Origin: Larus michahellis
Lineage: Eukaryota; Chordata; Aves; Charadriiformes; Laridae
Assembly: GCF_964199755.1 (NCBI RefSeq)
Contig: NC_133900.1
Location: 80,894,727-80,958,726, forward strand
Reading direction: 5' to 3'
Length of the DNA stretch: 64,000 nt
The notes beneath the pieces were generated by a model that ran no database searches, was not told the DNA's origin, and worked only from the letters and a program-made list of their open reading frames with translations. Every line of letters starts with the position of its first letter. The first letter of the stretch is position 1. This document shows, in pieces, positions 39,201 through 59,400 of the stretch. The position numbers were made by a program, and so were the translations under genes.

Positions 39201-39760
39201 AGTGGTAAAGAGCTTTGTTAGACTGTTTTTTCCGCTAAATCACGATCAACAGCACATGCCCTGATAGCAGGAGCTCTGTTTGGCTCTGAAATATCAACTG
39301 CTCCCAAAGAAGGCAAAGATTCTTCAAGATGAGAAACGGAAACTCTGAGGGTGATAGGAGTTTCAAAATCATCAGTCTCGGTAGCAGCAGAAGGTAGCAG
39401 GAAGTGGGGGGGGGAGGAAAAAGGAAAAGTATGCTGCTTTTTGGGATGGGGGGGGGAGGAACGGGGAGAGATAAAGACTCTTGTGAAGTGTTTTCCCTTC
39501 ATGTGTTTCCAGGCACGTAGAGAACTTTGGAATTGTGTGTCATTGCATTCTATGGATGTTTGAAAAGAATTCGTACAGCGTAGATTAAAATTGATAAAAT
39601 AAAATAGATCCGATAGATAGGAAGAACAGAGTTCACAGTAGATTTAAATGCAGTCTTGCTTTTTCTTGGACAGGGCTGGTGTGGATGGAAGGGGCCAGAG
39701 TTTTGGACCAAGGACGCCTATTATAACCTGTGCCTACCTCAGCGACCAAAAACTATTTGA
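27186..39760 (+). CDS. UFSP2: UFSP2, UFM1-specific cysteine protease 2, complete in twelve exons
   Basis: UFSP2 matures pro-UFM1 and removes UFM1 from targets such as ribosomal protein uL24/RPL26 at the endoplasmic reticulum. Twelve coding exons (42, 79, 181, 67, 158, 193, 147, 165, 125, 77, 125 and 87 nt) join to 1446 nt, or 481 residues; the human protein has 469. The C78 peptidase domain is intact: catalytic Cys314 in [10 protein letters not shown], Asp438 and His440 in LDPHYTG, and the oxyanion Tyr302 in HHYMQDRID. All lie 12 residues after their human positions, which fits the longer N-terminus. That N-terminus ([14 protein letters not shown]) comes from CpG-island exon 1; an internal ATG at 27684 ([10 protein letters not shown]) could also start translation. 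The protein ends CLPQRPKTI. Confidence 0.97.
27347..27427. repeat. Perfect 39-bp inverted repeat, 3-nt loop, in UFSP2 intron 1
   Basis: Left arm 27347-27385 and right arm 27389-27427 are exact reverse complements (left arm begins CTCTGAGGTGCCCCTGGGGG), separated only by TCG. The 81-bp element is about 70 percent GC and lies 120 bp after the exon 1 donor. It would form a very stable hairpin in the nascent transcript. A fold-back assembly error would look the same. Confidence 0.95.
27669..27747 (+). CDS. UFSP2: UFSP2 exon 2
   Basis: 79 nt, acceptor TCTCCTTAG and donor GTGTGT. Encodes [20 protein letters not shown] and QLATTD; leaves 1 nt. Confidence 0.93.
29600..29780 (+). CDS. UFSP2: UFSP2 exon 3
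   Basis: 181 nt, acceptor GTGTTTCAG and donor GTGAGT. Encodes [20 protein letters not shown] through [10 protein letters not shown]. Confidence 0.95.
29862..29928 (+). CDS. UFSP2: UFSP2 exon 4
   Basis: 67 nt, acceptor ATACTTCAG and donor GTAAGT. Encodes [20 protein letters not shown] and DT, a Lys-rich linker. Confidence 0.94.
30255..30412 (+). CDS. UFSP2: UFSP2 exon 5 (tandem CAG acceptor)
   Basis: 158 nt with donor GTAAGT. The acceptor is a CAGCAGCAG run at 30252-30260; the first CAG was taken as the intron end because it gives [12 protein letters not shown], matching the human spacing. Use of the later CAGs would drop one or two Gln without breaking the frame. Confidence 0.9.
31218..31410 (+). 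CDS. UFSP2: UFSP2 exon 6
   Basis: 193 nt, acceptor CTTTGCAG and donor GTAAAG. Encodes [20 protein letters not shown] through DDQLESYRK. Confidence 0.95.
31419..31575. repeat. Diverged ~98-bp direct duplication in UFSP2 intron 6
   Basis: AATAAATACTAACAGA occurs at 31419 and again at 31517, each followed by a T-rich segment and then TAACTGAAGCAGTA. The first copy starts only 9 bp after the exon 6 donor. Confidence 0.75.
32899..33045 (+). CDS. UFSP2: UFSP2 exon 7
   Basis: 147 nt, phase 0 at both ends, acceptor GCATGTAG and donor GTAAGT. Encodes [20 protein letters not shown] through TESGM. Confidence 0.96.
33488..33652 (+). CDS. UFSP2: UFSP2 exon 8 (catalytic cysteine)
   Basis: 165 nt, phase 0, acceptor CTGTGCAG and donor GTACAG. 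Encodes [20 protein letters not shown] and the nucleophile motif [16 protein letters not shown]. Confidence 0.97.
34977..35101 (+). CDS. UFSP2: UFSP2 exon 9
   Basis: 125 nt, acceptor TTGCAAAG and donor GTAAGA. Encodes [20 protein letters not shown] through TSKILFV. Confidence 0.96.
35902..35949. repeat. 24-bp direct repeat in UFSP2 intron 9
   Basis: AATCCATCTCTCCAGG occurs at 35902 and 35926, each followed by a CACAGG segment, giving two adjacent 24-bp units. Confidence 0.8.
36719..36795 (+). CDS. UFSP2: UFSP2 exon 10
   Basis: 77 nt, acceptor CTTACCTAG and donor GTAAGT. Completes a Ser codon, then [20 protein letters not shown] and TPVMI. Confidence 0.95.
38258..38382 (+). CDS. UFSP2: UFSP2 exon 11 (catalytic Asp-Pro-His)
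   Basis: 125 nt, acceptor GCTATTTCAG and donor GTGAGG. Encodes [20 protein letters not shown] and [19 protein letters not shown], with the catalytic Asp and His. Confidence 0.97.
39674..39760 (+). CDS. UFSP2: UFSP2 exon 12 (stop)
   Basis: 87 nt, acceptor TTCTTGGACAG. Encodes [20 protein letters not shown] and LPQRPKTI before TGA. Confidence 0.96.
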   Translation, partial: GWCGWKGPEFWTKDAYYNLCLPQRPKTI

Positions 39761-41514
39761 ATTTCACTCTTAGGCTGGAACGTGCAAAGCCAGAATGCTA
39801 CCCGATCTGCGTACAGCTGTCTTGTTATTTATTGGAGTAATGCTCTAAGGCAATCAAAACCCAGTTGAAATAGAAATGTTGCTTGAGTAATTTAAATTAA
39901 GAAATTATTTTATTTTTTTTTAAATGAAACCTGTAAAAATAAGAGTTAGCTGCTGTGAACTGTATTTCTTATAAATACATTTATTAGGTAACTGATACTC
40001 TCTGCTTTTGGCTAGGACATCTTCATGTTTATATAGCATTTTTTGTTATGTTAAATCTGTACAGATTAAATACCCAAATCCTTTTATTTAATGGAATTTT
40101 TTCTTGCCAAAAAGATGAACTACCTTTCAAGTGCACCATGAGTCTGTTCAAAGGCATCGTTTGCTGCCGGTACTGTTGATAACAGCATTTTAGAATAACA
40201 GGATTTTAGAAGAAGGGAGGAAAATGGCTATATGTGCTGAATTTTATGAACTATGTAAATATGATTTAGGAAAAAAATGTAATTGTTTATGCTTGTTTAT
40301 TTATAGCTGTATGAATACATCTATTCTAGAGAAAAACCTACACCACAACGGTCTTCTGTAAGAAGTAAAATAAAGGAGCTTTCCTTCTCTGCGGAAGGAG
40401 ACACTGTACCAGATACACGTCTGGCTGCTCCGCACGGGCTCCCCTCGTGTTTCTTCAGGCTGCACATTCCCCTTGATTTCATTTTGGGATTACCAGCTGT
40501 TTCATCTGTCATAGGAACAAACAAGTCTGTATCTGATGCCACCAAAACATCAGGATCCAGCTGTGCTGTCAGTAAGGATGCTGTCTTTGGGAGCTATTCC
40601 ATTTCCTTGTTAAAGTAGCCTTTTCAGTGGCATTCCCTTTTTGATAAGACCGTAACCTTACATACCTATGCACTATAGTACTTCCTTCCGGGGCCGTTGC
40701 CTGCATATTCGATATGGAAGTTACTCACAATCACTGCCATCGTTTAAAAACAAAGGGAAATCAAAAGTCATGTGTTTAAAAAAAATAATAAAATTGCATG
40801 GTTTTGATAAACACAATTAGGGGAAAAGAAGCCTAACATTTCTGAAATAACGCACACACATTATGCCAATTACCTCCTGTTTCTCCCTTGGGAAAGCAAA
40901 TACAAATCAAGTAGTGGAATATGAACATAGACAGTACCGTTTTAAAAGGGGCAGAAATCCAGGTAAATAGGCAATGTGTCAATTCAGCGCAATTACTGGA
41001 GTGAGAGTTTTCACTTCTCCTTTGATACTGAAATAAGTACACCTGTTTAATTACCAAATGGTTTTTTTTCCTGAACAGCTCACCAAGAAAATGACTTAAA
41101 TTAAATCCCTATGCATTGCTGGGGATGAAACACCTCTGCACAGATGCCAGAAATCCAGCGTCACTGTTTATGCAACTATGAAGACTTTTCTCAAAACACA
41201 TGTATCCAGAAGTAGCTTAAGAGTAAATGGCCTGGCATCGCCCAAGAGGGTTTTTTAAAGCCTTTCCCTCCCCTACATCCCTTCAGCAATTCCTAGGTTT
41301 CCAGACGCACCCGAGGAGTCCCCTCTTCCCAGCCGCAGCTCTCTTCAGATGCTGCTACTAATTAGTTCTTGAGCTTCCTGTCACATTTTGCTTCCTCGTT
41401 AGCGCCTGCGAAACTCTCCTCTGCCTCGGAGGAACTGATACTGGTGTTGGGGATAAACGCAGGTGCGACAATCTGCATCCTTTTCTGTATGGCCCAGCCC
41501 CTCTTCACGCTGCC
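39761..41514. other. UFSP2 3' flank; coding-like antisense frames, unassigned
   Basis: Contains the presumed UFSP2 3'UTR. On the minus strand a fairly long, non-repetitive open frame is seen at about 40321-40602 (core SDTDLFVPMTDETAG) and another ends near 41362 (core KRMQIVAPAFIPNTS). No family was recognised, and no complete splice-site set links them. Mammals have ANKRD37 on this strand here, but no ankyrin motif is visible. Confidence 0.3.
40369..40374 (+). terminator. Candidate polyadenylation signal of UFSP2
   Basis: Canonical AATAAA about 610 bp after the UFSP2 stop, within GTAAAATAAAGGAG. Another candidate lies near 40787. Without transcript data the choice is open. Confidence 0.4.
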
Positions 41515-42158
41515 TGTTAAACTGTTCCCTGAAATAAAAGCTCCCGAAACCATAAGTAGTTCAGAGAGGAGACAGTGCTTTATTCGACGTCGGGTGCTAG
41601 GGGGAAAACCCACAAGTCTAGCACACCTCCCCGGGGATATTCACCCATTATTTATACACAAAGGGTTCTCACAATTCCGCCTACCTAATACATAACACCC
41701 CCCGGGGTTACGTATTCATTAGGATGGCCAAAGAGCTTTTTGCGTGTGCGTATCAAATTTTGCTGCATCAGCAAAACACTTCTGCGCAAGCCTGAGCTTC
41801 TCGGGGGTCGTTTGGGTAAGGAGACCGTTCCTCACGTTATCCTGTTAGGGCACTGAGTCGTCTCAGGACAGTAGAAGTTTACTGTAAGTTTGCCAACTTC
41901 CTGAGGAGGATAAGGATGTTCCTTGAGGTAGCCCCAGCTCTGTCCTAATCGGGACAGGGGCACACACTTGAGGCATAAAAGAGCCTTGAAGCGATTAACT
42001 ACTTGTTATCCCGTCCGTGGTGATGAGCTGCTTCTGGCTGTCTCCTCATTATCGCTATCTGTAACATCAGCTCAGTCACTAACTTATTTTCTCACGCAGC
42101 AAGAAGGTCAGTAATTAGCGGTTTTCTCACACGGTAAGAAGATTAGGAGGAAACAACA
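41515..42158 (-). mobile_element. Endogenous retroviral LTR, probably solo (approximate edges)
   Basis: On the minus strand the order is U3-like sequence starting near TGTTGTTTCC (42158), a TATAAA box at 41651-41656, an AATAAA at 41579-41584 about 70 bp later, and an end near 41515-41530 closing in CA. No primer-binding site or second LTR is recognised next to it and no target-site duplication was found, so the edges remain tentative. Confidence 0.55.
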
Positions 42159-43000
42159 TTTTAGTTAACGTGGTTATAAACAAAGCCGAGGCCTGTCTTT
42201 GGTAACAGAATCACCCAATTCATTGATGCTTTAAACAAAGCTTTTCTTTTCCTGGAGACTCCTCGAGGCCGTACCATCTACACAAAGTGCATCAGGGGGA
42301 GTCTGGGGAGGTTTTTGGCACTTGCAGAGGTCGTTTGGGGCTGCTGGAAAACAGCACACCAACCCCGCAGGTGTTACTCCCCTCTTCGGACTGTTGCCTC
42401 TGTCCCTGTCGCTATAGAAACAGGTGGCACTGCCAAAAATGGATGATAATCATCTGAAAAAATAAGCTGGGATGCAGCTGACGATTATTTTAGAAACACC
42501 CTCGCAGCATTTTGGTATTATATCCCGTTTTAGAAGAGAGCCAGCCAGAAGCTAGCAACAGAAGCGGAAACAATCCTTTAGGTTTCAGTAGAATTCAGCT
42601 TCCAACAGCGTTTTCCCTCAAATATCCTCCTCAGTTTTGTAGTATCTACACGGGGAAAACAAACTACATTAGAAGGAACAGTTGTTGATCACTGGAAGTG
42701 CAGAAGTCCCGTTTTCTAGGCTGAAGTTTCATGGCCTAGTGCCCTTTTAACCGAATTGCCTTTGGGGTTTCTGTCATTTTTGCCTATAATCACTTTCTGC
42801 AGCACGTTTTGGGCTTCTGCGTTTAATTTGCAACAGGACCGGCAGGAAGATCCGGCGGATGCCCAAAGCGCAGCCTGTCCCATCATGTATTTTCACATCA
42901 TTTGGCACTGGCCAACAGCTAGAAGTGTTATTGCTACAGACCTCTGGCCTACAGGACACCGTCACTCTCCTTTCTGTTGGAAAATGGAGCAAAATACCAA
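42159..43000. other. Intergenic, LRP2BP upstream flank
   Basis: No gene or named repeat was recognised. GC content rises towards 43 kb, where the presumed LRP2BP first exon begins. Confidence 0.45.
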
Positions 43001-43194
43001 CGTTACTTTCCCTGGCTTCCTCCTCCCGCCTTGTCGAAGGGCCCCAAGGAGCCCTCTGGAGCGTGCTGGATGCTGCCACAGCCCGGGCTGGGCTGCGGGG
43101 GACTGTGGGACAGCAAGGGGGACAACAAACAACCGACAACCAGCAACTGCCAACTGCTGCCGGCCACCTCCAGGCCGCTGGCCACCGGGGCAGG

Positions 43195-54317
<11,123 letters not shown>

Positions 54318-54359
54318 TCTTTCCTTTAATGGTGACTGATATATAAATGTGTTTCCTGC

Positions 54360-54365
54360 AATAAA
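54360..54365 (+). terminator. Polyadenylation signal of LRP2BP
   Basis: Canonical AATAAA 43 bp after the LRP2BP stop, in GCAATAAACCG, followed by a T-rich stretch. Confidence 0.7.
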
Positions 54366-56123
54366 CCGTCTTTTATTTCCAGCAATTACAGACTGTTCAT
54401 CACTTACTGCGTGCTTTTCAACTTTCTATAAGTTATTACTTAAAGCAATTTACTGATTCTTTTTTACCTAAAAATGAGAAAGCAAAAAGCTCACACTCTT
54501 CCTTTAACCGAGAGGAGGCAAAGGCAGACTTTTTAAAATGGCATTGAAGACTTAAGGTTTATCAAGAACATTTTAGTGGGACAGATGTCCCGTGTTTTCT
54601 TCATGTCATACTGCCATATAGTGCACGAATCAAGCCAAAACCCAATAAAAATGGTTGTCTCCTTTTCTGCATCTTTTGTATGTAAACATTAAGTTTTAAT
54701 ATTCTGAGAAGCTTGAACCCAACCTTGTCTAGTTTTCACACACCACCCATTCACAGGTCACGACCATTTTTAAATCTTACCTTTGCTAGTGGTGCGTACA
54801 CTTTCTTTCACACGCTTTTCTAATGCATCTGGATCTACTTCAGGGTCTTAACTCATTTTACTCCTAGACTGCAGAGATTCAAAGCTGGAAATTGGCCTGT
54901 ATGACAGTAAGCTTTACAGTTCAAACCACGTCAACTTCTAAAACTAGGCACTACTTCTTACAGAACTATGGAGAACAACGACAATTAGTATGGAAACATT
55001 CAATATACACGTCCTCTGCTCGAGGCCTGTTCTCCTCAATCCCTCCGTCTATTGCATTCTCTCTGCCTCTGCGTTAGAAATAGCTGAAAACCTTCTGGCT
55101 GGGAGCGCGTGTGCCCGAGCAGTGTCACGCTGAATCTTTTATCAAAAGATACTTTGATTAACCACTAGTAAATTCTACTGATTGCTCTGGTAAACTTGCA
55201 CACTTCCCAATAAATACCTATTTACTTGTAAAACTTCGTATGTGCAGAATTTGGCTTGCTCTTAGGACTGTGCCGTGACTTGAAAACTTCTTTGAATCTG
55301 TTGGAACAGAAGGCTCGATGTTACTAAAAGCACCGATTTAAATACAGCATACAGATTTTGTGTACCTTAAACTACAGCCAGTCTTAACTGCAAGCAGTTT
55401 TTCCAAGAGCACAACTGTACTGAAATTAAAAGAAAGTAATGAGTGTCACCTAGGGATTTTTGAGGATATTTAATTATTTAGATGTGCATTAAGACCATAT
55501 TTTACATATTTTTACATAAATTAAAAAAACCACTGAAGACGTCATTTTCTTTCCTTGTATAAAATAAGGGAAAGATTTGAAGGTTGTTTGAAATCGGGGT
55601 ATTTGAATAAAACAGCCCTGAGTAGTATCAGGGAAGTTATTAGAATGGTTTAATTAAATGTCTACTTAATCATTCATAGAAGCAATTCATAAGCGCTAAT
55701 CTCTGAACTAACATTTAACACAGGCATTCCGTTAGGACATACCAGTTTACAATACGTATTTTTGACACAGACTTCAAAGTAATGTAAATATTTCTGACGA
55801 AACTAGTGCTGCCGGACTCATTCCTTAGTTGTCAGTACGGCCTCATTATCAAGTACTGCAATCCAGTCGTGTTAGTTATTGCTTACAAATGCTTCAAACT
55901 ACGGGAAATCTTTGGTAAAAACAAAATTGATAAAATTTTCACGATAGCTTTACATGTAGTATTGCACAACAAGGCTTTTCCAATACACAAGAAAAAAAGG
56001 AATGCTCAAATCCTCAGTGAGGAGATTAGAACTGTACAACATTCATTAGTTTACCACTATAAGCAAAATTTCTTTTCATAAATGTTTAAAATATTTTCTG
56101 GTTTCTTTCAGCTTATATGAACA
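54366..56123. other. Intergenic between convergent LRP2BP and SNX25
   Basis: AT-rich DNA with no recognised exon, RNA gene or repeat. LRP2BP and SNX25 end towards each other here. Confidence 0.5.
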
Positions 56124-56129
56124 TTTATT
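56124..56129 (-). terminator. Candidate polyadenylation signal of SNX25
   Basis: TTTATT on the plus strand is AATAAA on the minus strand, about 260 bp beyond the SNX25 stop codon. Confidence 0.5.
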
Positions 56130-56389
56130 TTTCAATCTACATTTGAAACAGAAGAGTAGTCAAATAGAACAATTTAAATAAAAATTGGCAACTATACAGC
56201 ATTGTTTTGTCTACCCTACTACAGCATCAGATCTTTTCAAGTCTGTTTACTTCACAAAAAACTCAAGAGGAAAGAAAAACGCTAAAAATAATCATAGTCC
56301 TCAGCCCTCTATGGAAAAGAGGAAATAAGTTTCATGTCTATTATCGGACATAGACATTTCTCTAGTGGTCCAATTGTGCAGATTCAAAC

Positions 56390-56464
56390 CTAAGTGGCGT
56401 TAAGCTGCTCTAAGTGATCTCTCAGCTCAGGACACAGTTCAGTTAGCAGCAGTTCCAGCAAAAC
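56390..56464 (-). CDS. SNX25: SNX25 last exon (stop)
   Basis: 75 nt, phase 0, acceptor CTGTTTTTCAG. Encodes VLLELLLTELCPELRDHLEQ and LNAT before TAG at 56392-56390. Confidence 0.95.
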   Translation of the reverse strand, partial: VLLELLLTELCPELRDHLEQLNAT

Positions 56465-59400
56465 CTGAAAAACAGAGAAGAGTTCAGATGAGTGCAGGTG
56501 CCAAACGAGGATTTCTTTCTCCTTTTTGTCCCAACCCACAGCAGAGGAGTGGGACCTTCAGGGGCTGTCACATCCTAACTGTGAGCCTGTCCCAGAGCAA
56601 TCCTTCCCCAGGATTCTCCAAGGTACATTTATTTTTCTCAGCTATATGAAGAAATTAGTTTGCACCTTGTGCAGCAAGTTGGATGTGGTAGAGGATCTCC
56701 TTTGGAGAAAAGCAATACTGTTTTTAAACTTAGACAGCTTTTTGTTATTCAAAATCAGTCGAAGGATAGCACCAAGTACATTTTTTCTGATTTATTTTAA
56801 TAACAAAAAAGGTTACTTGCACACTGAACAACAGTCCAAGGTAAATCTCTGCAAAAACACCCACCCCAGGCTTTGAGATCGAGTGAGCAGAGCTCAGCAA
56901 TTAACCAGACAATAAAGTTCAAAGGCTTCTTTTCTGGTTACTCACATAGAGTAGATGCTTGTTAGCCTTTCTCTCTTGCAACGCATTGAAGACTTTCACT
57001 ACACCGTGACGGGCATTTTGTTGTCCAACAAGACTCTGCAGAGTATCTGCAACAAATGTTAATTCAGCTTCTGTTGTTTCACTCACGCGAGGCAAAACCT
57101 CCGTGGCTTCTGCCCTACTCCGTACCCACTGCCCATAAATACACCGGGAGGGGAAACAAAACCCCTGCACCTCACGGCACTGGGTTATAAGATGCGTGGC
57201 CCCCATTCACCAACCTTTTAAAAACACACAGGGAATTAGGTTAAAAGATACTCTTATTCTCAAGTCACACAAGTTAAATAGTAGTGCATGCGTCTCAATG
57301 ACAACATTTTAAGTGTTTTAATGTGATATATAGAATGCGTTTTCAATAGTTCACCTCGCAGAGTGGAGTCTAATATATTATTAAGCCATTCGCTGAAACG
57401 CCTCTTCAGCCACAAAGACAGAACTCCTACAACAGCTAAAACAGATTTAGCACTTGAACTGCCTCAATCTTCACAGAAAATACTTCTCACAAGTAATCAG
57501 ATAAGATAACTGCAAATCAATTGTTTACATTTTGGATTAAATTAGAGAATAAATAGCAATCCAATGTTTCATCATTAACTTCAGATGCATTCAACTGTGT
57601 CCTGACACAGGTCTCCTAACTCAGAAACAAACAAAGCCACAAACCAAACCCAGAAGGCTATTCCAGGGAAGGAGGGGAGTATGGAGCAGAGAAAGTAAGC
57701 AGAGGGGTGTTTACACATCAAATGACGAATATTTTGCACACGCACCTGCTGCTATTTTTGCAGTTAAAGTTGATTAAACAACCTAATGCAAGGGGGTACA
57801 GGAGGTATCTCAGTGAAGCCATAAAATAGCTCATTGAAGTACATTCTATTCCTATGGAAGGGAGATAAGAAGCATTCAAATGATGTTTAAGTGCATTCCC
57901 AAGGGCTACAGAGGATGATTTTTGGTTCTTCCCAGTTAGGTGCCTTTGGGTTTACGTGATCTCTGAAGAGTCAGCATTATGTACCTGGGACACCCTGTCC
58001 TGTGAGTGGGTCGGGATGGAGCATCTCAGAAGGGTGCCCCAAAACCACATGTGCTGAAGGGGAAGTGCCTGGGCTGGAAGGTAAGGACAGGCAAAGGAAC
58101 GTCCTGGAAACCCCACTCAATCTAGGATGCTTCTGGACAGGCTGTGGGTCCTTCTAACGTTCCATGTCCTGAAACCTCTTATCGGGAATAGACAGCACCG
58201 CACAACACTGATGGCGTGGGGAGAGCTCCCTTTTCAATTTTGAAATACAAGAGGTAGAAGTACTTGGGGCGGTGCCGCTCTCCCTGTTTGGCAGGTAGTT
58301 CCAGGTGGCACAACCAGCTGGTATTTGCTCTCAGAGAACCAGCAGAGAGCGTCTCGACTTCACTTAGATTCCTCCATGAATACTACAGACAGAAATAGAG
58401 CGATACTGGGTTTTGCATCCACGAAGAATACCCAGATCCATGCCCTTTACCAGACAGACAGGAGAGGCAAAGAGTAAGGCCAAAATTATCCTTATTTATG
58501 CAAATAACCATAATTTACAACTCTACAGGAAAAAAATCTAAAATGCGGCAAACAGTATTTGATTAACCAGTTTCCTGACTAGTTATTAAATCCGTGATTA
58601 ATCAGAATGAAAGTGATCTCACCTGGAATGTTTTCAAGTAGTTTTTGCTGTGCTCTCTGTTTTGTCTCCTGCTTTTGTTCATCGCTCTTGGCTCTCGGTG
58701 GTGGTGCTAACTTTCCGTTCGGCCAAAAGGCATCTCGAAACACACCGATGTAGTAAACAAGCATTGGCTCACTGAACATCCAGTGTACAGTGTCACGGAT
58801 TTGCCTGTAAAACGTAGAAAGGAGCACATCAGAGCTGGTCTTTCACATTTTATGCAGATTTATTCTTTTTACTCCTGAAAGCAGTGGAAGCGATGCTCGT
58901 TTTCATGTAATTATCCCATTTTTATCTGAGCTGATTCCACCAGCGTCACAGCAAGTTGTATTCAGCTCTGGGTGCTCTAGGATCTAGGTCACTCCAGATA
59001 CCTGACTGAGATGTGGAGAAGGCTACGTTTCAATGTAATCCACAAGCATATATTACAAATTACAAGTACTACACTGAAACTGGAGGTGATGCTGCTGCGC
59101 CTCTGCTCCGCTCTGGGGAGACCTCACCTGCAGTGCTGCCTCCAGCTCTGGGGCCACCAACAGCAGAAGCAGCGGGGCCAGAGGAAGACATGAATATGCT
59201 CAGAGGGCTGGAGCCCCTCTGCTGTGAGGACAGGCTGAGAGAGCTGGGGGGGTTCAGCCTGGAGAAGAGAAGCCTCCGGGGAGACCTTAGAGCCCCTTCC
59301 AGTCCCTAGTGGGACTCCAGGAATGCTGGGGAGGGACTCTGGATCAGGGAGGGGAGCCATAGGACAAGGTGTATTGGTTTTAAACTGCAAGAGGGGAGAT

